From Gammaproteobacteria bacterium (lineage in GTDB: Bacteria > Pseudomonadota > Gammaproteobacteria > JACQPQ01), in contig JACQPQ010000058.1 of the NCBI GenBank assembly GCA_016207405.1, positions 1-38,108 on the forward strand: DNA of 38,108 nucleotides. The letters are read 5' to 3'. The notes beneath the pieces were generated by a model. That model saw only the letters and a list, made by a program, of their open reading frames with translations. It did no database searches and had not been told where the DNA came from. How positions within the stretch are numbered: the first letter of the stretch is position 1; each line of letters opens with the position of its first letter. The translations under genes were made by a program, and so were the position numbers. Of the stretch, positions 1 through 8,207 are shown piece by piece.

Positions 1-23
1 CCCCTAACCCCTAACCCCTAACC
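1..23. repeat. Heptamer array (CCCCTAA)x3 at the left edge
   Basis: Three perfect tandem CCCCTAA units followed by CC lie 16 bases upstream of the TSUP gene. The same array ends the window at 38093-38108, and variants occur at many gene junctions here. The array contains TAA on this strand and TAG/TAA-type triplets on the other, so it stops translation in all frames. Confidence 0.9.
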
Positions 24-39
24 ACAGGTAGAATAGGTC

Positions 40-837
40 ATGATAACCTTCCTCTTTTACCCCCTCCTTGGAATTCTAACTGGTTTCTTAGCTGGCTTTT
101 TGGGATTGGGGGGCGGTTTTATTATAGTCCCTGCCTTATATACGCTTTTTGTCTATCAATCGTTTCCTGCTGACTCTGTCATGCATATGGCTCTTGGTTC
201 TTCTTTAGCGATTGTTGGCGTCAATGCCTTATTTTCTGCTTTTACCCATCATCATGCGCAAGCGGTCGTGTGGCATGTTCTTCGGCTTTGGATCCCCGCT
301 CTTTCTTTAGGGGCCGTGAGTGGATCTATTTTGGCGGATTATTTACATACCGATCATCTTCGCCTTCTGTTTGGGATCTTGATTTTTTTTGCAGCTTGGC
401 GGGTTGCTCATCACTCTAGAGGGGCTCTCAAACGAAAAGTGCCTTCTCTTTTTAAGCAAAGCTATGTAACTTTTTTGATTGGGCTTTTTTCTGCCATAGT
501 TGGGATTGGTGGAGGCAGTCTTCTCATTCCTTTTGCGCTCTCTTGTCACTTAAAAATGAAAGAGGTAATAGGGACAACGGCGGCGTGTAGTTTCCCTATT
601 GCGCTCTTTGGTACAATTGGTTTTATGGTGCTGGGTGCAGGCAAAGAGAATGCTTTACCGTGGTCGAGTGGCTATGTCTATTGGCCTGCAGTCGCTGGTG
701 TGCTCATAACGAGTATTTTTCTGGTTCAATTTGGAGCAAAGCTTGCCCATCGTGTTCCTTCCCTATGGATTCAAAGGGCGCTTGTGGTTTTATTGCTTTT
801 GATTGGCCTTCGTATGGTGGTTCCTTTTTTTGTTTAG
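40..837 (+). CDS. TSUP (TauE/SafE) family membrane permease
   Basis: This is a 265-aa polytopic membrane protein of the TauE/SafE (TSUP) family, whose members move sulfur-containing or organic anions across the inner membrane; the substrate cannot be told from sequence. It shows the internal duplication of the family: a glycine-rich GLGGG motif at residues 22-26 followed by a hydrophobic stretch, repeated in the second half as GIGGGS. About seven or eight hydrophobic segments are visible. The ATG at 40 gives the family-typical N-terminus, with only a weak AGGT upstream. It is followed after 6 bases by lgt, an arrangement common in gammaproteobacteria, so the two are probably co-transcribed. 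Family assignment is firm; function is not. Confidence 0.9.
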   Translation: MITFLFYPLLGILTGFLAGFLGLGGGFIIVPALYTLFVYQSFPADSVMHMALGSSLAIVGVNALFSAFTHHHAQAVVWHVLRLWIPALSLGAVSGSILADYLHTDHLRLLFGILIFFAAWRVAHHSRGALKRKVPSLFKQSYVTFLIGLFSAIVGIGGGSLLIPFALSCHLKMKEVIGTTAACSFPIALFGTIGFMVLGAGKENALPWSSGYVYWPAVAGVLITSIFLVQFGAKLAHRVPSLWIQRALVVLLLLIGLRMVVPFFV

Positions 838-843
838 AAAATC

Positions 844-1695
844 ATGTTTGTCATGCCTTCAATTGACCCCATAGCCTTTCACGTAGGCCCTCTTGCGGTG
901 AGATGGTATGGGCTGATGTATGGGATAGGTTTTTTAGGTGCCTATCTACTTCTGCAGTTTCGTATTCGTTCGCCTCTTTATACATCGACATGGAAAAACT
1001 ATGAAGTAGAAGATTTAATAGTTTATGGCGCCATAGGTGTTTTACTCGGAGGACGCATTGGCTACATTATTTTCTATGATTTTTTTAATTTCTTAAAAGA
1101 ACCTCTAAGGCTGTTTCGAGTATGGGAAGGGGGGATGTCTTTTCATGGAGGGTTATTAGGCGTTTTACTCGCCATGATTTTTTTTGCGAGAAAATTTAAT
1201 AAAAAGTTCTTTGAGGTTACGGATTTTATATCTCCTTTTGTTCCAATCGGTTTGGGTACGGGTCGGCTAGGGAATTTTATCAATAGTGAACTCTGGGGAA
1301 AGGTGACCGATTTGCCGTGGGGGATTGCCTCTACTTCTGGTGCGCTACCTCGTCATCCTACGCAGCTCTACGAATGTTTTTTAGAGGGAGCTATACTTTT
1401 CCTGATTTTATGGGTGTATACGCGAAAAGAGCGGCCTCGGATGGCGCCTTCTGGACTGTTTTTACTAGGGTATGGTGTTTTTCGATTTGGAGTGGAGTTT
1501 GTTCGGCTGCCCGATCCGCATATTGGCTATTTAGCATGGGGATGGTTAACGCTCGGACAGGTTTTAACAGCGCCTATGATAATGATAGGATTGCTTCTTA
1601 TTGCCTTAGCTTATGGAACAGTACCTTACCTTACTTCGACACGTTCAAATGAACGGTGTTTTAAAGTCCAATCGAACCGGCATAAAAACCCGTAG
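844..1695 (+). CDS. lgt: Prolipoprotein diacylglyceryl transferase Lgt
   Basis: Lgt moves a diacylglyceryl group from phosphatidylglycerol to the lipobox cysteine of prelipoproteins in the inner membrane, the first step of lipoprotein maturation. The 283-aa product has the family's multiple membrane segments, the HGG motif with His101, the signature [13 protein letters not shown] with Arg141 (E. coli counterparts His103 and Arg143), and HPTQLYE. The ATG at 844 is used; the ATG at 853 is an alternative. The last ~27 residues, after the final membrane segment, are polar and unlike the conserved part of the family, and their DNA is also the start of thyA: the two genes overlap by 83 bp in different frames. 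Confidence 0.97.
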   Translation: MFVMPSIDPIAFHVGPLAVRWYGLMYGIGFLGAYLLLQFRIRSPLYTSTWKNYEVEDLIVYGAIGVLLGGRIGYIIFYDFFNFLKEPLRLFRVWEGGMSFHGGLLGVLLAMIFFARKFNKKFFEVTDFISPFVPIGLGTGRLGNFINSELWGKVTDLPWGIASTSGALPRHPTQLYECFLEGAILFLILWVYTRKERPRMAPSGLFLLGYGVFRFGVEFVRLPDPHIGYLAWGWLTLGQVLTAPMIMIGLLLIALAYGTVPYLTSTRSNERCFKVQSNRHKNP

Positions 1696-2407
1696 TGTTT
1701 TTGGCTATCAACTGCGGTTTGATTTGACCGAAGGTTTTCCACTCGTTACCACCAAAAAAATTCATTTGAAATCGGTAGTTCATGAACTGTTATGGTTTTT
1801 AAGAGGGGAGAGTAACATTCATTCTCTTCAAAAGGAGGGGGTTACCATTTGGAATGAATGGGCGGATGAATCTGGCGAGTTAGGGCCTATATATGGGAGG
1901 CAGTGGCGATCTTGGTCAGTAGCAGACGGCAAAAGCATTGATCAGGTGAGCCAACTCATTCAAGAAATTCAAACCAACCCCGATTCCAGGCGGCTTGTGG
2001 TAAGTGCTTGGAATGTAGGGGAGCTTAAACAAATGGCTTTGCCGCCCTGTCATTGTCTGTTTCAGTTTTATGTTGCGAGGGGGCGTTTGTCTTGCCAGCT
2101 TTATCAAAGAAGTGCCGATTTGTTTTTGGGGGTTCCTTTTAATATTGCCTCTTATGCCTTGCTGACTCACCTCGTTGCGCAGGTGGCTGCTCTACAGGTA
2201 GGGGAATTCATTCTCACTTTTGGGGACGCCCATTTATACGAAAACCATCAAGAGCAAGTTGAGCAACAGCTTTCAAGACATCCTTATCCATTACCCACTT
2301 TACGACTTAACCCTGAGATACAGTCTATTTTTGATTTTCGGTATTATGACATTGAAATACTGAATTACCGTTATTACCCTGCCATCAAGGCGCCTGTGGC
2401 GGTATGA
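1613..2407 (+). CDS. thyA: Thymidylate synthase ThyA
   Basis: ThyA methylates dUMP to dTMP using methylene-tetrahydrofolate and releases dihydrofolate, which the downstream folA product recycles. The 264-aa length equals the E. coli enzyme. The catalytic cysteine is Cys146 in PPCH, the same number as in E. coli. The phosphate-binding RTG (residues 21-23), SRR and [18 protein letters not shown] motifs are all present. The C-terminus IKAPVAV matches the family end. The start at 1613 is fixed by similarity (MEQYL against MKQYL in E. coli) and places the first 27 codons inside lgt. No good ribosome binding site is visible, so translation may be coupled to lgt. Confidence 0.98.
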   Translation: MEQYLTLLRHVQMNGVLKSNRTGIKTRSVFGYQLRFDLTEGFPLVTTKKIHLKSVVHELLWFLRGESNIHSLQKEGVTIWNEWADESGELGPIYGRQWRSWSVADGKSIDQVSQLIQEIQTNPDSRRLVVSAWNVGELKQMALPPCHCLFQFYVARGRLSCQLYQRSADLFLGVPFNIASYALLTHLVAQVAALQVGEFILTFGDAHLYENHQEQVEQQLSRHPYPLPTLRLNPEIQSIFDFRYYDIEILNYRYYPAIKAPVAV

Positions 2408-2459
2408 GGGTGGAATACCTGGCAACTTACTTTTCAGACCATTGGGTGGGTTGTTACGT

Positions 2460-2948
2460 ATGAAGCTTTCCATTATTGCAGCAATGGGGCGGAATCGAGT
2501 GATTGGGCGGGGCATGTCCTTGCCTTGGCATTTACCTGCCGATCTGAAGCGCTTTCGGAAACTCACCTGGGGCAAACCCATTCTGATGGGGCGAAAAACG
2601 TTTGAATCAATTGCTAAACCGCTTCCAGGACGTCTTAATATTGTTTTAACTCATCAGAGAACATACGCTCGACAAGGGTGCATGGTTGTGCATACTTTAG
2701 AACAAGCATTTCAAGCGGCAGGCTCTTCCGAGGAACTGATGATTATTGGGGGGGCTCGTTTGTATGAGCAAACGATTGACCGAGCCGAATTTCTCTATTT
2801 GACAATTCTTGACTATGATTTTAGAGGAGAGGTCACTTTTCCTGAGATAGATTTTACGCATTGGAAAAAGATAGGAGAAGAAGTCTATGCGCCCGATGAA
2901 CAAAATGTATATGTTTACCGATTTCTGACTTTTGAACGAGAGCCGTGA
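2460..2948 (+). CDS. folA: Dihydrofolate reductase FolA
   Basis: FolA reduces dihydrofolate to tetrahydrofolate with NADPH and is the target of trimethoprim. The 162-aa product has the Met20-loop region, the LPWHLPADL motif with the catalytic acid Asp28 (E. coli Asp27), the GRKTFESI cofactor segment, and the IIGGARLYE motif. I chose ATG 2460 because a GGGTGGG stretch lies nine bases upstream and the protein then begins MKLSIIAAMG, matching family N-termini; an upstream in-frame TTG at 2442 would add six unconserved residues. It follows thyA by 52 bases, and its TGA overlaps the next start as TGATG, so folA and mlaF are probably translationally coupled. Confidence 0.97.
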   Translation: MKLSIIAAMGRNRVIGRGMSLPWHLPADLKRFRKLTWGKPILMGRKTFESIAKPLPGRLNIVLTHQRTYARQGCMVVHTLEQAFQAAGSSEELMIIGGARLYEQTIDRAEFLYLTILDYDFRGEVTFPEIDFTHWKKIGEEVYAPDEQNVYVYRFLTFEREP

Positions 2949-3778
2949 TGGATATGACAGAGCCACTTATCATAACAGAAGGGCTTCAATTTAAACGTGG
3001 AGATCGCATGATTTTTGATGGCGTCGATCTTGAAATCCCGCGGGGGAAAATCACAGCCATCATGGGGCCTTCTGGAAGTGGAAAAACAACTTTGCTCAAA
3101 ATTATAGGAGGGGAGCTTAAACCTTGGAAGGGAGAGGTTATTGTGGAGGGTAAAAATGTCCACCGTTTAAAAAGGCGGGAGCTTTTAAACTTACGCCAGA
3201 AAATGGGGATCTTATTTCAAAGCGGAGCGCTATTTACCGATTTGAGCGTGTTTGACAATGTCGCCTTTCCCCTTCGGGAGCACACGCGTCTGCCCGAAAT
3301 TCTGATCCGAGATCTTGTCCTTATGAAGCTAGAGGCTGTGGGTTTAAGGGGAGCACGAGATTTAATGCCACGGGAACTTTCAGGGGGCATGGCAAGGAGG
3401 GTGGCGCTTGCTCGCGCCATTGCGCTCGATCCTCAATTTGTGCTGTATGATGAACCTTTTACGGGGCAAGACCCAATTTCTATGGGTGTTTTGATTAAAC
3501 TCATTCGGTTATTAAATGAAACTTTAGGGTTAACGAGCATCATCGTGTCTCATGATGTGTTAGAAACGGCGAGTATTGCGCATAAAATTTATGTTCTGGC
3601 AGAAGGGAAAGTCGTGAGTGGGGGTTCTCCGGAAGCGCTTCAAAAAAGTACTTCTCCTGAATTGCAGCAATTTTTGAAAGGCATGCCCGATGGGCCGGTG
3701 CCTTTTCATTATCCTGCGCGTCCGTTTGTGGAAGAGTTAATGCTGGATACTCAAAGATCAGTGATTCCGATGTTTTAG
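2948..3778 (+). CDS. mlaF: Phospholipid ABC transporter ATPase MlaF
   Basis: MlaF is the ATPase of the MlaFEDB complex, which moves phospholipids between the inner and outer membranes to maintain outer-membrane lipid asymmetry. Walker A is GPSGSGKT (residues 40-47), the signature is LSGGMARR, Walker B is FVLYDEPF, and SHD carries the switch histidine. The segments FQSGALFTD and [11 protein letters not shown] are diagnostic of MlaF rather than other ABC ATPases. ATG 2948 overlaps the folA stop (TGATG); ATG 2954 and GTG 2945 are alternatives. The stop TAG lies in a minimal heptamer-repeat unit just before mlaE. The position behind thyA-folA is unlike the E. coli mla operon. Confidence 0.96.
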   Translation: MDMTEPLIITEGLQFKRGDRMIFDGVDLEIPRGKITAIMGPSGSGKTTLLKIIGGELKPWKGEVIVEGKNVHRLKRRELLNLRQKMGILFQSGALFTDLSVFDNVAFPLREHTRLPEILIRDLVLMKLEAVGLRGARDLMPRELSGGMARRVALARAIALDPQFVLYDEPFTGQDPISMGVLIKLIRLLNETLGLTSIIVSHDVLETASIAHKIYVLAEGKVVSGGSPEALQKSTSPELQQFLKGMPDGPVPFHYPARPFVEELMLDTQRSVIPMF

Positions 3779-3785
3779 GGTTAGT
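3773..3785. repeat. Minimal heptamer unit at the mlaF-mlaE junction
   Basis: The 13 bases TTTTAGGGTTAGT carry the mlaF stop codon and fill the whole gap before the mlaE ATG. They match the TTTAGGG unit of the larger arrays. With fewer than two units this match could be chance, so confidence is moderate. Confidence 0.5.
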
Positions 3786-4580
3786 ATGCACAGACTCATT
3801 CATCATATTCAAAGCATAGGTCAAAAAACCATTGGTTTCTGTATCGCCTTTGGGCGGGCGAACCTTTTTATTCTGTCCATTATTTTTGCATGGCCAGGAT
3901 TTAAACTAGGGGCGCGTCTTCTAGTTAAACAGCTGTATTCGGTTGGGGTGCTGTCTCTTATTATTATTGTCGTATCCGGTGGATTTGTTGGGATGGTATT
4001 GGGATTGCAAGGATATACGACGCTCATTAAATTTGGAGCAGAGCAAGCCTTAGGCCCTATGATCTCGCTGGCACTGGTTCGAGAATTAGGTCCTGTCATG
4101 TCGGCGCTTCTTTTTGCGGGGCGCGCGGGCTCCGCGCTTACGGCAGAAATCGGCTTAATGCGGGCAACGGAGCAATTGTCGGGTATGGAAATGATGGCGG
4201 TTGACCCTATTACGCGAGTCATTGCGCCTCGTTTTTGGGCGGGGGTTATTTCCCTCCCATTACTCGCCATTCTTTTTAGTGCTGTAGGCGTATGGGGTGG
4301 AACCTTGGTTGGGGTCAATTGGTTAGGTGTGGATGAAGGGGCTTTCTGGGGAAACATGCAGTCTGCTGTAGATTGGCATGAAGATGTTTGGAATGGGATT
4401 ATTAAAAGTTTTGTGTTTGGCATTCTCGTTACTTGGCTTGCGGTATTCCATGGATATTATGCAACGCCCACTTCAGAAGGGGTGAGTCTTGCAACCACTC
4501 GAACCGTTGTACAATCCTCACTGGTTGTTTTAGCGATGGATTTTGTTCTGACTGCACTTATGTTTGGAGAACTCGGATGA
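3786..4580 (+). CDS. mlaE: Phospholipid ABC transporter permease MlaE
   Basis: MlaE is the inner-membrane permease that pairs with MlaF and carries the MlaD hexamer. The 264-aa protein (E. coli 260) has the family features [29 protein letters not shown], including the ExG-type coupling loop, and several hydrophobic helices. It begins at ATG 3786, 7 bases after mlaF, and ends with an ATGA overlap with mlaD, so the three genes form one translationally coupled unit. A long antisense open frame opposite this gene is a shadow. Confidence 0.96.
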   Translation: MHRLIHHIQSIGQKTIGFCIAFGRANLFILSIIFAWPGFKLGARLLVKQLYSVGVLSLIIIVVSGGFVGMVLGLQGYTTLIKFGAEQALGPMISLALVRELGPVMSALLFAGRAGSALTAEIGLMRATEQLSGMEMMAVDPITRVIAPRFWAGVISLPLLAILFSAVGVWGGTLVGVNWLGVDEGAFWGNMQSAVDWHEDVWNGIIKSFVFGILVTWLAVFHGYYATPTSEGVSLATTRTVVQSSLVVLAMDFVLTALMFGELG

Positions 4581-5047
4581 ACCATCAAAGAATTATCTGG
4601 ATAGAATTTACCGTGGGTGTTTTTATGTTAGTTGCATTCTTAAGCGCTATTTTTCTGGCATTAAGGGTGAGCGGTTTAGTGACCATGGTCGGATCGGAAA
4701 CTTATCAAATTAGGGCGCGTTTTGATAACATTGGGGGGTTAAAAGTACGGTCTCCCGTTAATATCGCAGGGGTCACAGTTGGAAGGGTTTCCGATATTCA
4801 ATTTGATGCTAAAACCTTTGATGCGGTAGTTTCCATGGAAATTGACAATCAGTATAAAATTTTGCCCTCTGATACTTCTGCTAGTATTTTAACGTCGGGT
4901 CTTTTAGGTGAAAAATATATCAACCTTGAGCCTGGAGCGAGTGAAACCACGCTGGGCAGTGGTGGCGAAATTGAAGCGACACAATCAGCGCTCATTCTTG
5001 AAAATTTGATTGGTAAATTTCTAACGCGAGGGAAAGAAGGGGATTAG
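4577..5047 (+). CDS. mlaD: MCE-domain lipid-binding protein MlaD
   Basis: MlaD is the periplasmic, membrane-anchored lipid-binding subunit that forms a hexamer on MlaE. The 156-aa product has one N-terminal membrane helix (about residues 8-29) and then the MCE domain: [29 protein letters not shown] and the [16 protein letters not shown] segment. It is shorter than E. coli MlaD (about 183 aa) because the C-terminal helix region is reduced. The start ATG overlaps the mlaE TGA. No mlaC (periplasmic shuttle) or mlaB (STAS subunit) follows, so these partners must be encoded elsewhere or be absent. The stop TAG lies in a heptamer array. Confidence 0.95.
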   Translation: MNHQRIIWIEFTVGVFMLVAFLSAIFLALRVSGLVTMVGSETYQIRARFDNIGGLKVRSPVNIAGVTVGRVSDIQFDAKTFDAVVSMEIDNQYKILPSDTSASILTSGLLGEKYINLEPGASETTLGSGGEIEATQSALILENLIGKFLTRGKEGD

Positions 5048-5073
5048 GAGTTAGGATGAAGGATTAAGGATTT
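5041..5073. repeat. Degenerate heptamer array between mlaD and ccmF
   Basis: Units of the type GGATTAG, GAGTTAG, GATGAAG, GATTAAG fill the gap between the two genes. The array supplies the mlaD stop codon (TAG at 5045-5047) and, close to the ccmF ATG, an AAGGA that can act as a ribosome binding site. Confidence 0.75.
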
Positions 5074-7011
5074 ATGAATTCTATTCCCACAATTGGCCAA
5101 GGAATGTTGGAGCTTGCTCTTCTCATGGGGGTATTTCAAGGCATGTGTGCAAGTTTGGGCGTGTGGCGGAAAAGCCCCTTGTTTTTTCGACTGACTGCCT
5201 TGACCCCTTATTTTCAATTTGGGTTATTGTCTCTCGCCTTTTTAACGCTGTTTTTTGCTTTTCTCACGAACGACTTTAGTGTGATTTATGTTGCCGAGCA
5301 TTCGAATCGCTTACTTCCGATCCGCTATCGCCTTTCTGCCGTGTGGGGAGGACATGAAGGTTCTATGTTGCTGTGGGTTTGGATATTAGGAGCCTGGACG
5401 GTGGCTTTTGCTGTCAAAAGCCGTGAACTGCCGCTTGATTTTCAAGGTCGCGTTTTTGGAGTTCTAGGGTTTCTTTCCGCTCTCTTTTTATGGTTTATCG
5501 TCGGCACGTCCAATCCATTTGCGAGTTATGAGGGGGGTATTCCTTTAGATGGAGGGGAACTCAATCCTTTACTACAAGATATCGGGCTCATTCTTCATCC
5601 TCCTCTTCTTTATTTAGGATATGTTGGGTTTTCGATTCCTTTTGCGTTTGCGGTAGCTGTTCTGTGGAAAGGGGATGCAACGCTTTTATGGGCAAAGGCA
5701 TTACGTCCTTTTGTCCTTCTGCCGTGGAGCTTTTTAACGGTCGGTGTTGCGCTCGGGAGTTGGTGGGCTTATTACGAACTAGGATGGGGGGGGTGGTGGT
5801 TTTGGGATCCGGTTGAAAATGCTTCTTTACTGCCATGGCTTGTGGGTATTGGTTTGGTTCATTCTTTATGGATGACAGAGCGTCGAAACCAGTTACAAGC
5901 CTGGACAGTACTCCTTTCTATTTTTACATTTGCCATGAGCTTACTCGGAACCTTTTTAGTTCGCTCGGGTGTTTTAACGTCTGTGCATGCGTTTGCGTCT
6001 GATCCCGAGCGGGGCATTTTTATACTCGCTTTATTCGGTGTAACGGTTGGAGGTGGGTTATGGTTATATGCAGCGCGGGGACGTTTGCTCGCGCGACTTT
6101 CGATGGAATTTCATTTTTTTTCAAAAGAAGGGTTTATGCTGCTCAACACTGTGCTTGGGGTTATGGCAGCAGCATTGGTTCTTCTAGGTACTTTATACCC
6201 CATTATTTTAGAAGCGTTTGATTTGGGTAAAATTTCAGTTGGCCCGCCTTATTTTAATAAGGTTTTTACTCCAGTTGTAATTTTATTGTTATTTTCTATG
6301 GGGATAGGGGTTTTACTTCGTTCTATTTCAGAACCATTTATGCCGTTTGCGAAGAAGCATGGCGCAGGTTTTGTGGCTTCGGTTTGTGCTGCCTTTTTGA
6401 TCACTTACTTTCTTGCCCCTTCTTTTAAATGGCTAGTTTGGTCCATGATAAGTCTTAGTGCTTGGGTGGTGTGGAGTGTGCTATTTAAATACTGGGAGAA
6501 GGTGCAAAGGGCGGGCGGAGTATGGAAAGGAACCTTAAAGCTGTCACCACGATTTTTTGGGATGGTTTTAGCACACTTGGGTTTTGCGATGGCAATGCTG
6601 GGTGCGGTTTGGGTGATTGCATACGAAGTGGAGCATGATCTGAGTATGAAAATTGGGGAACGACAACAAGTAGGTTCTCTTAGAATAGAATTGAAAGACA
6701 TCCGAACAATAACAGGACCTAATTATATGGCGATTCAAGGCGTGTTAGATGTGACAAAGCCAAATCATGAAGAAGTGATTTTGATGCCAGAAAAACGATT
6801 TTATAAAAGCCAAGCAAACTCTGCGATGACGGAAGCTGCGATTCACCCTGGTTTTTTTTATGATATTTACATTTCACTTGGGGAACCGATAGGCGAGGGC
6901 GCATGGGCGGTTCGAATACAGACAAAGCCCCTTGTGCGATGGATTTGGTTGGGGGCTATTCTGATCCTGGCAGGAGGAGTGTTGGCATTGTTTTCTCGGA
7001 GGCGGATATAA
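5074..7011 (+). CDS. ccmF: Cytochrome c maturation haem lyase subunit CcmF
   Basis: CcmF takes haem from holo-CcmE and, with CcmH, attaches it to apocytochromes c in the periplasm. The 645-aa protein is full length for the family and has many hydrophobic segments. It shows the WGGHEGS motif (91-97), the conserved His175 in HPPLLY, the WWD-domain core GGWWFWDPVENAS (239-251) and His263 just after it. A soluble C-terminal periplasmic loop precedes a last membrane helix. In E. coli ccmF lies within one ccmABCDEFGH operon; here it stands at the end of an mla operon, and ccmG is on the opposite strand just beyond it. The ATG at 5074 has AAGGA from the heptamer array upstream. Confidence 0.96.
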   Translation: MNSIPTIGQGMLELALLMGVFQGMCASLGVWRKSPLFFRLTALTPYFQFGLLSLAFLTLFFAFLTNDFSVIYVAEHSNRLLPIRYRLSAVWGGHEGSMLLWVWILGAWTVAFAVKSRELPLDFQGRVFGVLGFLSALFLWFIVGTSNPFASYEGGIPLDGGELNPLLQDIGLILHPPLLYLGYVGFSIPFAFAVAVLWKGDATLLWAKALRPFVLLPWSFLTVGVALGSWWAYYELGWGGWWFWDPVENASLLPWLVGIGLVHSLWMTERRNQLQAWTVLLSIFTFAMSLLGTFLVRSGVLTSVHAFASDPERGIFILALFGVTVGGGLWLYAARGRLLARLSMEFHFFSKEGFMLLNTVLGVMAAALVLLGTLYPIILEAFDLGKISVGPPYFNKVFTPVVILLLFSMGIGVLLRSISEPFMPFAKKHGAGFVASVCAAFLITYFLAPSFKWLVWSMISLSAWVVWSVLFKYWEKVQRAGGVWKGTLKLSPRFFGMVLAHLGFAMAMLGAVWVIAYEVEHDLSMKIGERQQVGSLRIELKDIRTITGPNYMAIQGVLDVTKPNHEEVILMPEKRFYKSQANSAMTEAAIHPGFFYDIYISLGEPIGEGAWAVRIQTKPLVRWIWLGAILILAGGVLALFSRRRI

Positions 7012-7019
7012 AAGTAAGC

Positions 7020-7044
7020 CGTTCCCACGCAGAGTGTGGGAACG
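7020..7044. repeat. Palindromic repeat at the ccmF/ccmG convergent junction
   Basis: Arms CGTTCCCAC (7020-7028) and GTGGGAACG (7036-7044) flank a 7-base loop. A longer copy lies at 8144-8182. The motif family CGTTCCCACGC...GCGTGGGAACG recurs in intergenic regions of many gammaproteobacteria. Here it stands between two convergent genes and may act as a bidirectional transcription terminator or mRNA 3' end stabiliser. Confidence 0.85.
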
Positions 7045-7053
7045 AGGAAACCT

Positions 7054-7578
7054 TCATCTTTCTAGTTTTTGAATGAGCGGAAGAAGTGTTTCATGCCACA
7101 CGTCTATGCTGAGAGGCCCAACATGGCGGTAGCGGATGATCCCGTGTTTATCGAGGATAAATGTTTCCGGGGTCCCATAAACGCCGAGCTCGATGGCGAC
7201 GCGACCCTCTTTGTCGAAGGCACTGATTTCATAAGGAGAGCCCTTTTTTTTAAGCCATTCTTGTGCGCGACTTTCTTCGTCTTTGTAGTTTAAACCGTAA
7301 ATAGGAATATGAGTGCTAGATTTAATTTTTGAGAGGATGGCATGTTCTACCATGCAGGAGGAACACCACGAGGCCCAAACATTCAGCAAAGCAACTTTCC
7401 CTCTTAAGGTTTCATCCGTCACCTTTTCATCAGGATTTAAAACGTTTGGAAGTTGGAAGGAAGGGAAGGGTTTGCCTATTAACGCAGAAGGAAGCGGAGC
7501 AGGTTCTTGCTTTAATGCAAACGCAAAAAAAACAATCAGTGCGCCAAACAAACCCAATGGAAGCAAATAACGGTGCAT
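7054..7578 (-). CDS. ccmG: Thiol:disulfide oxidoreductase CcmG/DsbE
   Basis: CcmG is a periplasmic, membrane-anchored thioredoxin-like protein that keeps apocytochrome c and CcmH cysteines reduced for haem attachment. The 174-aa product has an N-terminal membrane anchor (residues 5-22) and the active-site WASWCSSC with Cys72 and Cys75. The conserved segments GLNYKDE, YGTPETFILD and RHVGPL follow. The CSSC active site differs from the CPTC-type site of E. coli, which may shift its redox potential (inference). The gene is convergent with ccmF and separated from it by the palindrome. The upstream sequence on its strand holds a degenerate heptamer (7589-7600). Confidence 0.94.
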   Translation of the reverse strand: MHRYLLPLGLFGALIVFFAFALKQEPAPLPSALIGKPFPSFQLPNVLNPDEKVTDETLRGKVALLNVWASWCSSCMVEHAILSKIKSSTHIPIYGLNYKDEESRAQEWLKKKGSPYEISAFDKEGRVAIELGVYGTPETFILDKHGIIRYRHVGPLSIDVWHETLLPLIQKLER

Positions 7579-7694
7579 AAATAATTTTCCCTAATCCTTA
7601 GTAATTGCTCCCAAAGAACAGCTCCTGCAGTTCTTTCACGATATTTGCCACGAAGGGGCTTGGGACGCTCGCAATGGGTCGTGCGGGTTTAAAT

Positions 7695-7721
7695 TTGACA
7701 TTTTTTTTGAAATACTATGAT
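7695..7721 (+). promoter_or_regulatory. Sigma-70-type promoter of the small secreted protein gene
   Basis: A perfect -35 TTGACA (7695-7700) is followed 15 bases later by TATGAT (7716-7721). The spacer is short of the ideal 17, but both boxes are close to consensus and the intervening sequence is T/A rich. Transcription would begin near 7728, giving a leader of about 47 bases before the ATG at 7775. No experimental support. Confidence 0.5.
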
Positions 7722-7774
7722 CATATAGATATGCTGCTTAATTATATTTTAACAACAAACTCAAGGAGGTGTAT

Positions 7775-8050
7775 ATGCGGAAAGTTCTGTTACTAGCCAT
7801 TGGTCTCGGGATGTCTTTTGCTGTTAGTAGTTCTCTGAAGAATTGCTATGATAATGGTGCTACTCCAGAGGCAATCGCAAGAAAATGTAACAATCTTGTT
7901 AAAAAATACCAAGAGCAAGGAATAAAACATCCTACGCTTTCTAAAGATGTATGCGATGGTTTTGTAAACGCTAGTCCGGACCAGCAACAATCAGTGTTTG
8001 TTTTTTTAGAAAATGAAAATTATTTGCCTAGCACTTGCTACCGTAGGTAG
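7775..8050 (+). CDS. Small secreted four-cysteine protein, unknown function
   Basis: I do not recognise this 91-aa protein. It begins with a signal peptide: MRKV, a hydrophobic core to about residue 18, then AVSSS as a plausible cleavage zone. The mature part is about 70 residues with four cysteines (in NCYD, KCNN, VCDG and TCYR), enough for two disulfides, and ends in two arginines. A strong AAGGAGG (7763-7769) stands five bases before ATG 7775, and a near-consensus promoter lies upstream, so this looks like an expressed single-gene unit. The in-frame GTG at 7769 overlaps the ribosome binding site and is rejected. Secretion to the periplasm or beyond is inferred only from the signal peptide. 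Confidence 0.75.
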   Translation: MRKVLLLAIGLGMSFAVSSSLKNCYDNGATPEAIARKCNNLVKKYQEQGIKHPTLSKDVCDGFVNASPDQQQSVFVFLENENYLPSTCYRR

Positions 8051-8143
8051 GTCGTAATGACGTTAGTAAAAAACTATGCCGACCTATGCTCGCTGCGTGG
8101 GCCGGCGGGGTTCACTAGCTTTAAATCCGACCACCATTTTCTA

Positions 8144-8182
8144 GTTTCCTCGTTCCCACGCAGAGCGTGGGAACGAGGAAAC
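8144..8182. repeat. Long palindromic repeat, probable bidirectional terminator
   Basis: Two perfect 18-bp arms (8144-8161 and 8165-8182) flank the loop AGA. The core is the same as the 7020-7044 palindrome. It lies between the 3' end of the small secreted protein gene and the 3' end of yhdP, that is, again at a convergent junction. Confidence 0.9.
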
Positions 8183-8189
8183 GAGGAAT

Positions 8190-8207
8190 TATCCCTTATC
8201 CCTACTA
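8190..8207. repeat. Degenerate heptamers at the yhdP stop
   Basis: Read on the minus strand the sequence runs TAG-TAGGGAT-AAGGGAT, directly continuing from the yhdP stop codon (TAG at 8207-8205). It resembles the heptamer arrays at other gene ends but is short and degenerate. Confidence 0.5.

Noticed and set aside
1-23. CRISPR array or phage end from repeated units
   Set aside because: Units are 7 bp in direct tandem with no spacers.
3821-4423. 200-residue open frame antisense to mlaE
   Set aside because: It is a shadow of a strongly coding gene; composition is serine/proline/threonine rich without any domain, and mlaE is certain.
7605-7796. Small open frame upstream of the secreted protein gene
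   Set aside because: No ribosome binding site, it runs through the promoter, and its residues show no signal or motif.
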